The notes under the pieces were generated by a model. The model was not told the origin of the DNA. It did not search any database and saw nothing but the letters and a program-made list of their open reading frames with translations. Shown in pieces: positions 51,697-62,884 of a stretch of DNA of 64,000 nucleotides. Positions within the stretch are counted from its first letter, which is position 1. Every line of letters starts with the position of its first letter. The position numbers and the translations under genes were made by a program. Origin of the DNA: Nothopassalora personata (taxonomy: Eukaryota > Ascomycota > Dothideomycetes > Mycosphaerellales > Mycosphaerellaceae); NCBI GenBank assembly GCA_033816765.1, contig CM066291.1:4216001-4280000 (forward strand). The letters are read 5' to 3'.

Positions 51697-53164
51697 ATGG
51701 CTACTGCGGAGGTTGCGAGCAGACCTGCTGGTGAGAGACACTGCACGCCCCATGTGCTGCCATGATCGCACTGAGCCTTGTGAGCCGAACACTGACATGC
51801 GCACCACAGACCATTCCACCAAGAAGAAGCCCTTTGCGAACTTCATCCGGAGGCTCGGCATCAAGACCACCGACTCGGAGAAAGACAAAGCGAAGAACAG
51901 CAAGAAAGCAAGTGGTGGTGCGGTGTCCAAGGGCAGGAAGAGCGTGAAGAACAACCCGTACCCTGAATCGGGACATTTGCAGGCACTACAGCAGGCAAGC
52001 CAGCCGTCCTTTGGCGAATCGCAACGACACGCCTACAGCAGCTCGTTCGTATCGCTGCCGGCAAGCAACGGGCACGAGCCGGGCAACAGCAACAAGAGCG
52101 GCGCCCCAACACTGGCCACCAACCCTGAGACCGTCAATAGCGATGCCGGTCACAGCAGGGCGGCAACAACCACAACGGGCGCCGGTGCTCTGAGCAGCAT
52201 GGACGGGCAAGGCGCAAATAGCACCTTTAGCTCGCCCAACCACAGCGATCGCTCTCTCGCAACTACGCTAACCACCATCCAATCGCAAGCCAACGCTCCT
52301 GGCGCACCAAATGGCGCTTCTGGTCACAACTATTCGCACAACAACCAGAGCCAGGGCATGGGCACTTCGTTCAGCCACCAGTATCCTGTATCACCGTCAG
52401 GAGGCTCCACTTTCACTGGCACAGCATCCGCTATCCCACGACATCTGACCAGCGACGCCAACACGCCAGCGACATACAACTCAGCCACTGCGAACAATCT
52501 GCTAAGCGACAATGCCAGCATACTGACTCTGGCGTCTTCTAGTAAGAGGCGCAGACGTAGCATGGACACTGACGCATCTGTTCGAGCATTGGCGCCCAAC
52601 TCGGTCTTCGGCGGTAGCAGAGAGTCTCTCCCGTTGAGCGTCCTCAGCAGCAACGTCACCAGCCTGGATGCCCCAAGACAGTCTTACTCGCACGGAGCCT
52701 ACGGTTCTGCTGCCGCCGAGCGTGCCTCGGTGTACTCTTCCTCGGGCTTACGCGAAAACATGGTCTCGCCAGTCCCACCGGGCTCCGAGCGGAATTCATA
52801 TTACGCGAAGCAGTCAGACGCAAAGTCATTGCGCTCGATCAACAATCTCAAAGACGATGCGCGCTCCATCACGGGCATCTATCCTCGCTCAGAGCTCGAC
52901 AATCGCTCTCTCAACACCGCTGGCGACGTCGCGAGTCTGCGCAGCTTCGAAGCCAACAGCAATGCCCATGCCCGGACCGGTAGTATCCCCGGTAGCATTG
53001 GTAATCCTGCCAACACGCCATCCTTGCTGCGACAGACCAGCACTGGAGGCGTCACGGCTTTGAGTCTGAGTCGCCGCGACAGTGATTGGCGCGAGGGTGA
53101 TGATGAGGAGCCCACTGCGGTGGATGTTGAGGAGGAGCACCATGGTGAGAAGAAGCATGGTTAG
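51697..53164 (+). CDS. Conserved Ser-rich fungal protein, possible premature TAG
   Basis: Two exons, 51697-51730 and 51810-53164 (intron GTGAGA..CAG), 462 residues. The start becomes MATAEVASRPADHSTKKKPF, followed by a basic helix (NFIRRLGIKTTDSEKDK). The rest is Ser/Asn/Gly-rich and disordered, with a more conserved core SILTLASSSKRRRRSMDTDA and SVFGGSRESLPLSVLSS. This core looks like one I associate with a widespread ascomycete protein of unknown function. The frame stops at TAG 53162-53164, but the same frame continues for 40 codons (SDYFRRLALINATMRLWDEA) to TAG 53285-53287, and that tail looks more protein-like than the part before it. Either the C-terminus was cut by a CAG-to-TAG change or the stop is read through. 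Confidence 0.75.
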
Positions 53165-53287
53165 GAACTTCCTGCTGAGAAAAAGCCGCAGAGGGAGAAG
53201 GCGGAGAGTGATTACTTCAGGAGGCTGGCATTGATTAATGCCACGATGCGCCTGTGGGATGAGGCGTACGACGCGAAGATGGAGTAG
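53165..53287 (+). pseudogene. In-frame extension after TAG of the Ser-rich gene
   Basis: 40 codons in frame with the upstream CDS; contains ALINATMRLWDEAYDAK, then TAG. Reads as the natural C-terminus of the upstream protein. Confidence 0.55.
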
Positions 53288-54448
53288 TGGTGGGACGCAG
53301 TCTCAGCGGATTCTGACTGAGAGAGGGAGAGAAGCAGTCACTCTTGAGAAGAGCAAGGAGGAAATGAAGGGTGTTGCTATCGTTTTCGGGACTTCATTCA
53401 GACAGCACGATACCCCCAAATCAAGTCGCTTATTGGATCTCCAGCCCGTGCGGCGCATCGGAGTATACAGAAGGACGCTGTGGGAGCTGTGTCTACGATA
53501 GTGGTCTACTGATCCCCGAGTGTATCCACACCGAGCGTGATGGACAAGACTGATAGAGGCGAAGGCTTTGCTATGCTTCTCTTCACATGCAGACACCGCA
53601 ACATCCTGCCAGTATGGCGTGTTGGCGGGGATGAAGTGCGAGGCTGCATGAATCCCACGACACGCTGAAGGCAATGCCACCATTACTCCGACTACGATGG
53701 CAGAGAGTCGGATGCAGTGCAATTTCCAGTTCAAGCTGCAAGAAGAGCATTGCGCAGCTCTGGATCACAGTGACGGGGCATAAGGATAGGAGCTGGAGAG
53801 TCTACACTACAGAGATGAAGGAAGAGCTTGGAGCCGAGTGGGGTTGCACACGATGGAGGTCGCTGAACTGAAATTCATGGCTTGGCGGTATCTAGCGCAA
53901 ACTACTTTCTCCTCGGCTCAGTACATTGTCGAGGCTTCCACTGTGATGCTCCTGCCGATCTGCGAGAGTCTGGTGGTTGATTGTCACTGTTTATGGGCAT
54001 TCGAACGCTGCGGCCTACTTGGCGCTTTCTTTGCTCCGAGGTGCTCATGCTGTGGAAGGGGTGTTGGCATTCGTTGTTGGTTGCTTGGAGATGAGAGTGG
54101 AGTCGAGGGAGCGCCGATCGCACTAAGAGTGAGCGGATTGTCGAGTCTGCCATCGCGGTGATGAGGTGGGATGATCTTGATGGGGTGGGAATGGTGAAGC
54201 GTGGGGTGAAGGATGTGCATTGCACGGGCGGATGTCTCATGTTGAAGTGTCTCTGCTTAGTTCCAGTGAAGGAGTGCGCACTGGTGACGTTATCTGATTT
54301 ACTGCAAGGCGAAATGATGTACTGGGATGGGGTTTGTTGGTGCATTTGGGAGATCGCGAGGCACTGAGCTTGCGGAGAGAAGAGGCACCGTGAGCGGCAT
54401 TTCGATGGCCACATGGGGTGTGATGTGCTGACTGTACACTGCCTTTAT
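53288..54448. other. Unassigned region
   Basis: No supportable gene; short overlapping frames only. Confidence 0.45.
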
Positions 54449-55010
54449 CTAATCAGCTGAGTTGTCGAGTACCATCTCGGCGATGGCGTGGTAGACCTTG
54501 CTGTCGTCTTCGTGATCAAGGGTGTCGTGTCCTGAACTTGAAAGCGAAACCCCATAACAGCTTGCTGACACCGGTAGCAGCAATCTGGATGTAGACGTTC
54601 TTAATCGAGGCCGCGACGACGAAACTCCGCCCCACCCGAGCACAGTTCGGCAGCTGCTAATACGTCCACGGTCGCGAAACGGGAAGAAGAGCTTTGTGTG
54701 TCCCGAGGAGTCGTGCTTGAAGTTCTTGGCGAAGGCCTCGAGATAGCGCTCGACTTCTGCTTCCTCGTCACCACATTCGACGGTGATGCGAAAGGTATTG
54801 GAGCCGTAAAAGATTCCACGTGTCTCAAAGTGAAGGGCTTCGTATGTCTTTACGAGACTAGGCTCATGTTGAGCCGTGAGCGGACCCTCATGAGTTTGGT
54901 GTTGGTCACAATGAGCTCGATTGGTCTCTCTTCTTGAAGCACGAGCTCTCAGGTGTGGTTACGCAGCTCTGCTGGAAAGTTTTCGAGCGGCGACTTTGTC
55001 CATGTTGGTG
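54449..55010 (-). pseudogene. F-box-like family relic ('LPAELRN..YELVL' type)
   Basis: On the minus strand, pieces in different frames reassemble a familiar fungal pattern. Near 54940-54990, ENFPAELRN is followed by a TGA and then ELVLQEERPIELIVTNTKL. After a frame change comes KTYEALHFETR, then IFYGSNTFRITVECGDEE (about 54740-54810), YLEAFAKNF and FFPFRDR. After more changes DDSKVYHAIAEMVLDN ends at a stop at 54449. Nonsense and frameshift lesions show it is dead, or a badly split gene. Its function in living copies is unknown. Confidence 0.55.
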
Positions 55011-56046
55011 GGTGATTGTAGTACGACATGACGTACTTGCGTATTGAGATGTGATGAAGAGATAGTGTTGCGGGGCGGTGCTGAGGAAAGAGGCGAGAAT
55101 TGCAAACGAGGAAAGCGTGCTGCAGAGAAAAGGGTCCGCGCTGACATGTGAAGATAATCGCGGGATCAGAAATGAGCTAGTGGACGACGACTCATGGCAG
55201 ATCATGTGGTAGATGGTCTCATGCCTACCTCCTCTGCACTCATGGTCAAGCTCGATGTGTTCGATGAGTCTGTCATGCGTGTTCGCAAATCGAAGCGTGT
55301 CGCTAGCGCAACTTTGTTAACCCCGGTTTATATTGCTTTGGAGTACGCATCCTCAATGATATTCCCATCTGACGAATGTCGACTTCGCTGAGACTGTTCT
55401 GGGTATTCCTGACTGGGTGATACAGACGCAGGACAGCCTGAAGACTTCAGAATCTCGAAGGGCCGGCTGAGAATTGCTGGTCGAACAAGAGCAAGGCGCC
55501 GTGACCGGATAGCGTAAAAACGAAATGTGGCATGAGGTCTGACATGGGAAGTCAAGTCGCTGACTCGTATAATTCCGTTTGCACAGGTACGCAGTAAGGC
55601 GTGCGCCTGTAGTTAGCAGTGATCTGATGGGGTTTAAGCTGAACGGGCCCACCTTGTCGCAGTGCAAGCTCCCAGATCTGATTGCGCATGCTGGAAGCTT
55701 GCCGAGTCTGGAACTGTCCATGGTCATCGGCTGCTGTTGTTCGCCAGGTATTGCGTGCGAGGGTGATGTTTGTTGCGCGAAATACGAGGCAGTCGGTGCT
55801 GATGACTGGAGCTCGTGCTGTCTCGCATAACGGAGCACATGTGATAATTCGTGCGACGCAAGCTTGATGACGTTGTCAACGGAACTTCCCGTACGGAGCA
55901 TGTGACAGAGAGTGTCCACATGAACTCAGTAATCATTCTCACACGTTTGAAGGATGTATTCCCTGGAGAGCGGGTTGGCTGGATCGCAGATCGTACAAAT
56001 CACTGACAGCTGAAGCAGGTACCTTCTCTCCCGTACTGACCGTGGC
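55011..56046 (-). pseudogene. Scattered relic including an 'RNQIWELAL' fragment
   Basis: Mostly unassigned. Around 55640-55695 (minus strand) one frame reads MRNQIWELALRQGGPVQLK, the hallmark start of the same F-box-like family, in a run of about 110 open codons. The rest of the stretch shows nothing I can name. Confidence 0.3.
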
Positions 56047-56464
56047 ATGCTGCTGTATGATAAATGCACTAGAGGTAAACTCGTACTCCTCTGCCAACAA
56101 CGCAAGATTAAGTACAGCGCGGCGCAGAAAGTGACTAAGAAATTCTTAGTCGCTACCCTTAAGGCCGAGGACGAAAACAACGCTACGTTCGAGAAGTTCG
56201 TGGACTTGCCGGCGGAACTCAAAACTACGAGTCTACGACTACTACCTCAGCTCGATCCGCCCAGACGCACGCTGCGCAAGCCATGACGGTCAGGGCTTGG
56301 TCTTCTGGAGCATACAGCCACCACCTCCATTCGCCCAGTCAAGCCAGCTTTTGTGCAGTGAGACATTTGACTATCGTCAGGCTTCGTGTGACGACCTGGA
56401 GCAACTGGTAGAGTCCCGAGTAAAAGACGACACCAGAACACCACGACTTACACATTATCGTGGA
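56047..56464 (+). pseudogene. Frameshifted F-box-like family relic
   Basis: The frame from ATG 56047 has a basic helix (KYSAAQKVTKKFLVATLKAE) followed by ENNATFEKFVDLPAELK, the usual N-terminal layout of a fungal F-box-like family. Just after, a one-base shift at about 56225-56235 is needed to continue as RVYDYYLSSIRPDARC and on to DDLEQLVESRVKDD, ending at TGA about 56462. One frameshift separates two good halves, so it is a recent pseudogene. Confidence 0.55.
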
Positions 56465-56927
56465 TGACGTCAAGGCGCTTCGCAGAAGTTTTCCGATCAG
56501 CTTCAACACCATCAAGCAGATCGGGGCAGTGTCACACGGATGAATGTGCTAATAACGTGAGCTGACTTCTCCATTTCCGGACCACGTTCCCAGACGCGGT
56601 GGCATGGCCACTCAGACGCAACAGAAGCGTTGCAACACTATTTGGCAGCATTTGCCAGTAGATCTTCTACATCCTACCACGCAGCCGGACGGCTCGATCG
56701 ACAGTTCATCGAATAAGACCAACACTGGTACGATATCGAAAAGCTGCACTAAACAGTGGGCATTAGAGTCCCTAGCCGGCCGTCTCGGTCGACCTGCCCC
56801 GAGTATGGATTAAGATGCCTATAGATGCTAGTTATACGCGTGGTGCAAAAGCTCCGACCTGGATACAAATCAGTACTACACAGGGTGTTAGGTAGCGGCA
56901 CATAGCCTCTTAGGACAAGTTCGAAAC
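56465..56927. other. Unassigned region before the MITE pair
   Basis: No gene supported. The last 10 bases, AGTTCGAAAC (56918-56927), are the left target duplication of the outer MITE. Confidence 0.45.
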
Positions 56928-58087
56928 CGGTGAATTACTCCCATAGGGACAATTATGTCGTTCATTACTCCTACAGGGACTAATTTCTAAAGATTTCCTC
57001 CTGTAGGGACTTACAGTGATGCTAAATTACTGCTATAGGGACACATTCGGTGAATTACTCCCATAGGGACAATTATGTCGTTTATTACTCCCATAGGGAC
57101 AATTATGTAAAAATTACTCCTATAGGGACTTATAGGGATGCCAAATTACTGCTATGGGACACATTATAGCAATCTTCATTTTTTACACCTATAACATAGT
57201 TAACTATTGTTTCTATAGATGCTAAATACACTATAGTATATCGATGTTGCTCCGAATGTCGGCTCTCGACTATATGTCCGTATTATATGTCTTAGATAAG
57301 CCCTATCTTACTTGTTATGTCGGTCTTGCTCCCCGAGCTACTCTTTACCTACTCGCAACTTATATAATACCTACTCGCAACTTATACAAGCTACGAGCTA
57401 CGAGTCGTTAGGATTAAAACGTACTACTGTTATTTAACATGCTCGTATAAGCTAGTAGAGCATATTATTAAATAATAGTAGTATATAAAGAAGTCGTAAA
57501 GAGCGACTGCTATAATGTGTCCCTATAGCAGTAATTTAGCATCCCTATAAGTCCCTATAGGAGTAATTTTTACATAATTGTCCCTATAGGAGTAATAAAC
57601 GATATAATTGTCCCTATGGGAGTAATTCACCGCTACTACATTGTAGTAGCCTTTAGTCTTGTAGTAGCACCTATATATTAAGGTACAAAAGGATAGGTAG
57701 GTAGTCGTTCTTTGCATCTATAATATAGATAGCCATTGTTGCTATAGATAATTGAACTTAGAAACAAGACTTAATGTATAGGTGGCTACGAAGGTAGAAG
57801 AAAAACCGCTATATAACTAGCTTGTATACGCGCACGGACCTATAACCTATTCACCTTAATCACAAGACGCAATAAGATAGGGTCCGTCAGTATAATACAA
57901 GTCTATATTAGCTGTCTATATAGTGTAGAATGCAAGCGCGGTCGTCGCAACAAGGGTATACTACTTGCTATAATGTCCCGATAGCATTGATTTGGCATCC
58001 CTATAAGTCCCTATAGAAATAAATTTTAAGATAAGTCCCTCTGGGAGTAATAAACGACGTAATTGTCCCTATAGGAGTAATTCACTG
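56928..58087. mobile_element. Outer Mutator-like MITE, split by an inner copy
   Basis: Starts CGGTGAATTACTCC and ends GGAGTAATTCACTG. Flanks are AGTTCGAAAC (56918-56927) and AGTTTGAAAC (58088-58097), a 10-bp duplication with one C/T difference of the RIP type. Without the inner copy it is about 575 bp, close to the 565-bp copy at 931-1495. Its ends match that copy but much of its interior (57760-57960) does not and instead resembles 225-340. Confidence 0.8.
57048..57632. mobile_element. Inner Mutator-like MITE, 585 bp
   Basis: Starts CGGTGAATTACTCC and ends GGAGTAATTCACCG (one C/T variant). The interior closely matches 931-1495. It sits about 120 bp inside the outer copy. A 10-bp duplication is not clear; flanks share only ACATT. 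Confidence 0.8.
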
Positions 58088-58252
58088 AGTTTGAAACAGT
58101 CAAGCCGAGGGCTGAGGACATTAAAAAGTATTCTATACGCTCGTCTCAAGCCAGCCAGTGTCTATGCACATCTGTACAGTGCAGAGTCTCAGCCATCCAT
58201 GACACGTGCCCTCACATCTCTATGCAAACTCCAGGACCATGCCATAATCCAC

Positions 58253-61200
58253 CTAAATCTTCTTCTCCTTCTCAGCCTTCCTCGCCTTCTTCGGCACTCT
58301 GACCAGCCAATAAAGGAACACGGCCATCGCAATATTGAAAAGAATGAACGCCCACAGAATCCCAAAGTTCCTGTACCGTTCACTATACCTAATGCTGTTA
58401 GCATTCAAGAATACATTCGAGTCATCGTATGTGCAGTACTTGCAGTCCGATGTCGCTTGGTCGTTTAGCAGATATCCGCCATTGCTGTTGATGTAGTCCT
58501 GCATGTAGTCGATACAGGTCTGGCCGGCTTGGCCAGGTTGGAAGGTAAGGAATTCGTTATCGGCGCAAGTGACGCGGGTGTTTGCCAACCCGGTGGCGAG
58601 GAAGCCACCGACCAAGTAGGTGAAGGGGGACACACGGTACATGAAGGTCCTGTGAAAACGTTAACAATGTTTGAGAACACGGAAAGAGGATACGAATTCT
58701 TACCAGAAGCCCGGAAGCGCATCTGGTGTCGCGAGGATACCACAGAAGATTAGGCACACCGAAAACATCAGGTTGGCAATATTACCACCTGTTTCTGCGC
58801 TTTCCATACCGGCGATGATCATGTTCGTGAAAGAGGACGTGAAGAGCAGGAACTCGAGCATGAAGAGGAAGAAGAGTGCTCCTCGCTCGTGGACCGCGTC
58901 TGTGGCCTCGGCGTTTTTATAGAGGCCGACGGGGTAGTAGTAGCAGAAGAACATTATTACAGCCATCAGGACGTTCCATGGCAATTCCACTGCAATGTTA
59001 CTGATCATGAAGGACTGCCAGCTGTAAGTATTCGATGGACGCTCGCGAACTTCGTACAGCGCACGTTGCGTGACGAAATGTGGCATGATTTGCTGTACGA
59101 GTTGGCCGAAGATGGTGAAGGTCATGAAGATTGAGAACATCTGGTTTTGCAGACCTTGGTGCGTGACCGGTGCATTGTAGAAGATGAAGCCGATGAGTAG
59201 TGCAGAAGACGTACACAGTACTATTTTCGAGTAGATGTACGATGGTGTTCGCCAGTATTGCTGGAAGACACGGATCGTGACTTGCCAGAGCTGCTGCCCA
59301 AAGGGAGCAGCGAATTCGCGGTAGCTCTCCTGGTCATTCACGTTGGTGGATGGTTCGACCTGTTTCGGCCTCTCGGATGCGAGGTATTCCAAGTGCTCCT
59401 GTGCTCCTTGGTACTCTGGGCTGCTACGCCAAACCTGATGCCAGTCGATGTCGGTGGTGGTACCGGGTGCAGCGCCAATGACTTCGAGCATCCATTCGGC
59501 AGGGTTGGAATCAGGTGGACACTTGTGACCACCATTGCGCTCAAAGTAGGCTGAAAGGATACTCGCGTTCTCACCAACCTCCCCGAAATAGACGGTGCGG
59601 CCTCCCTTAGCGAGGAAGAGTAATCGATCGAAGCGTTGGAACAACATGGCTGATGGCTGATGGATGGTGCACAGAATTGCCTGACCAGAGTTCTTGAGCT
59701 TCTCCATCAGATCGCAGATAGCCCAGGATGTTTGAGAATCGAGACCAGATGTTGGCTCATCGAGGAACAGAAGCAATTCTGGCTTGGCCGCCAGCTCGAC
59801 ACCGATAGTGAGACGCTTACGCTGCTCAACGTTGAGACCCTCACCAGGCACACCAACGACAGCATCGGCGTGTTCCTCCATATCCAGAAGCTTGATAACT
59901 TCGTTGACGTATTCGAGCTTGTCCTTTCTAGGCGTGGACTTTGGCTGACGTAACAGTGCGCTGAAGTTAAGTGCCTCACGAACAGTCGAAGTTTGAAGAT
60001 GCAAATCCTGCTGTTGCACGTAACCGGTCTTGCGCTGGAACGAGGAGTCACGTTGACGTCCGTCGACCAGCATGTCTCCAGAAATCACACCCATGGTAAC
60101 ACGAGTTGCCAGCACATCCAGAAGCGTGGTCTTACCGGCACCTGAAACACCCATGAGGGCCGTTAAAGTGCCCGGCTTGACCCAGCCGTCGACGTGATCC
60201 AGAATGCGGCGTTCTTCGCCCTTGATCTTGATATCGTAGCAGACATTCTTCCAGCTGAAAATGGCAGTCTGCTTGAGGATGATGTCGGTAGCTTCAGTGT
60301 AGCCCTCTTTCTTCGCCAGTGCGTTCGAACCGTTGCGGCCAGCATCTGCGGACTCTTCGTCTTGCTTCTTCTCCTTGAGTGCGCGTGGAATATGGCCCTT
60401 CTGGAAGAGAAGGACTTCACCCTTCGACTTCTTAGCACTGATGTACTCAGTGGCGAGGAGGTAGGTGCCCATGAGCACGATCATGAAGGCGATGATAATG
60501 CCAACATTCCTCCATCTGTGGGTTGGTCGGTAGCTGTAAGCAGACTCGATGTAGTCGGTTCCCTGCACATAGGGTAGCCCTGCTTTCGAGCCAATGGCCG
60601 AGCACACCTGCGACTGGTTGTCGAGAGTGCCGTACGTCGGAACACGATCGCTGCATTCGTAGTTCTGGCCTGCAAACTCGTTGATCATGAGCGACTCAAA
60701 GCCATAAGCGACTGGATCGATGTAATTTATCCATCTACACTAGCCAAGCATGTAGTCCGTCGGGATGGCGAAGCCAGTGAAGATCACGATGGCCAAAATG
60801 AGGATTGCTGCGGGTGCCATGGCTTGCGAAAGGGTACGAGATGTGGCGGCAATTGTCCTAAAGAACATACTCATCGTCAAGGTAGTCAGGAAACTAACCA
60901 ACAAGAAGAAGAACAATGCTCCAGCCTCTCTACGAAGATTGACCATGAAGTACAGCGTGATGTTGAATATAATGGCTTTGGTAATCTTGTACGGCATATC
61001 CGTAAGCATAGACGCGAACGCTTCTGCAGACGGGTGGTATAGTGTATAGCGGGAATGTTTCTCGACGATGGGTCGTTGAGCGTAAAGCGTAAGAATCTCT
61101 AGGGCGGAACCGAAGGCGTTGATCAGAACAGCAAAGAAGAGCATACAACCACGTTGGTAGAATGAGTGGGTGTCCTGCTTCAGGTTGAAGAAGACGGAGC

Positions 61201-62884
61201 CGAGAATGAGAGCCGATGAGAAGTTGCCGAAGAGTTGCGTGTAGGTGAGCGATGGGTCTCCCACTAGACGGCGGAAGCCACGGCAGAGACAGAGCTCGAC
61301 CTGTTGCACGTACGACAGGGTATATGGCGACTTGAGGCGCTGGCCCTTGCCTTGCTGTGCTTTTCGGCTCGCGACGAACTGCTAGTATGCCTCGCCCTTA
61401 AACGGATACCGCTCGTCGTAAACTTCGATGTCCTGTAGCAACTGCCTGCGCTCTGGGCTGTTCTTCCATCGCGCTGCAAATTCGTCAGGTGTGCGTGGGA
61501 CCTTGTCTTCCTAACCTGGGCGGACAACGCGTTCTTGGGCGGATGTCATTGAGGTGAGGAAGTCGGCTGTGGTTTGTCGATCCGGACATACGAAGCCCAT
61601 CTCCTCGAAGTAAGCGCGAGCTTGATCTGTGCGGCTAAAGAAAATCTGGCGACCCTCATATAGCACAAGCACTTTGTCGAATTGCTTATATGCCTGTTGA
61701 GGTGCCTGGTAGATAGCCACAAGTGCACAGCATCCTCCAAGCTCAGCGCTCAACCGAACAGTCTTACAGAACTCAATGGCATTAGCAGAGTCGAGACTAC
61801 GCGTCGAGTTATCCCATGCTTGAATAGGTGCACCGCTAAGTGATGCTTCTGCGATCGATACACGCTTCCTCTCACCACTAGAGACTCTACGCATGAAATC
61901 GTTTCCGACTCTAGTGTTGACGGTGTGGCTGATGCCGAACGTTGCTATGATCACGTCTCGTAGATGGTCTGCCCATTGATGCTTGCTAACTCCGCCGGGA
62001 GGCGTTCTCGGTGCCCGTGCTCGTGCAGCAAACGTCAGCGTATCGCCGACAGTCAACATGGGGAAGTGTACATCCACTTCGGCAGTGTAGATCGCTTCAC
62101 TACGGAATTACTTGTGCATGTGCTTCGCTGGAATACCCTAGTAGTTGAGATGCGAGTTCTCATCAACCTCGAAGCCGTGGATCTCCCCGGTGATGCTCTT
62201 CAAGAACGTGGAACACCCAGAACCTGGCGGACCCAGGACGACCAGCATCTCTCCACTCTCGACGAGGCCATCGAAATCGTGGAGGATGTCGATTCTGCTC
62301 GGCTGCGCCATGCCAAGTACTCTCTTGATAAGGCCGGATGCCTCTAGCCAGACATTGCCGAGATCCTTCTGATAGTCGGTTGCTGCACCAAAGCCATGTG
62401 CGCTAAGCCCTCGGAAAGCAACACCGCCCGTCCTGCTAGGCACTGTGCCATCCTCCTTGTTCATCTTGATCAAGCTCTTGACCCATGTCCTTGCTCTGAA
62501 ATTATCCGAGCTCGGATCCAGTTCGGATCCAGGCTCTGCTGTGAAAGGATTCGACGGTATTGCGCTCCATGTCGATTGCTTGGTTAAGGATCGTGCGAGG
62601 TTCGCGATCTGGCGATCAGACTTGGTCTGTGATTCCTCGTCTGATTCGAACTTTTTCTCTGGAGTAGCAGCCTCGTATGCTTCGAGACCTTGCTTCTCGG
62701 AGTCTTCCTTGTCGCCACCTCGTCTATGGTCTGGAGCGCCACTCTGTCTATATTCTGAAGATTTTCGCGCGACACCAGGTCGCTGTGCTGTGCCTGCGGA
62801 GGACCGTCTTCGTCCTCCAAACTTTGCGAAGCTGCCTCTTCGTTGTGTCAAAGGCATAGCTCCTTCAAGATCTTGGTCTGTCAT
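58253..62884 (-). pseudogene. PDR-type ABC transporter with five nonsense codons
   Basis: Two exons, 62884-58704 and 58649-58253 (intron GTAAGA..CAG), 1,526 codons in one frame, normal for a full-size PDR pump (NBD-TMD-NBD-TMD). NBD1 has Walker A GPPGSGCST and signature [13 protein letters not shown] (usual VSGGERKR). NBD2 has [25 protein letters not shown] and [15 protein letters not shown]. Membrane halves are clear, e.g. [13 protein letters not shown] before NBD2 and WVFNI-type helices after. Stops: TAG 62138-62140, TAA 62108-62110, TAG 61511-61513, TAG 61382-61384 and TAG 60740-60742. All lie in the first half, where CAG, CAA or TGG would fit the family. There is no frameshift. All are C:G-to-T:A changes, so RIP is the likely cause. 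Living homologues export azoles and other toxic compounds. Confidence 0.88.

Noticed and set aside
55353..55919. Minus-strand frame of 188 codons with an HELSH zinc-protease-like motif
   Set aside because: No other protease feature, composition is not protein-like, and another frame over the same DNA carries RNQIWELAL.
45657..62884. TAG reassigned to an amino acid in this genome
   Set aside because: The SDR gene ends normally at TAG with no meaningful sequence after it, and TAG enrichment in repeats is explained by RIP. Kept only as a minor alternative (suppression).
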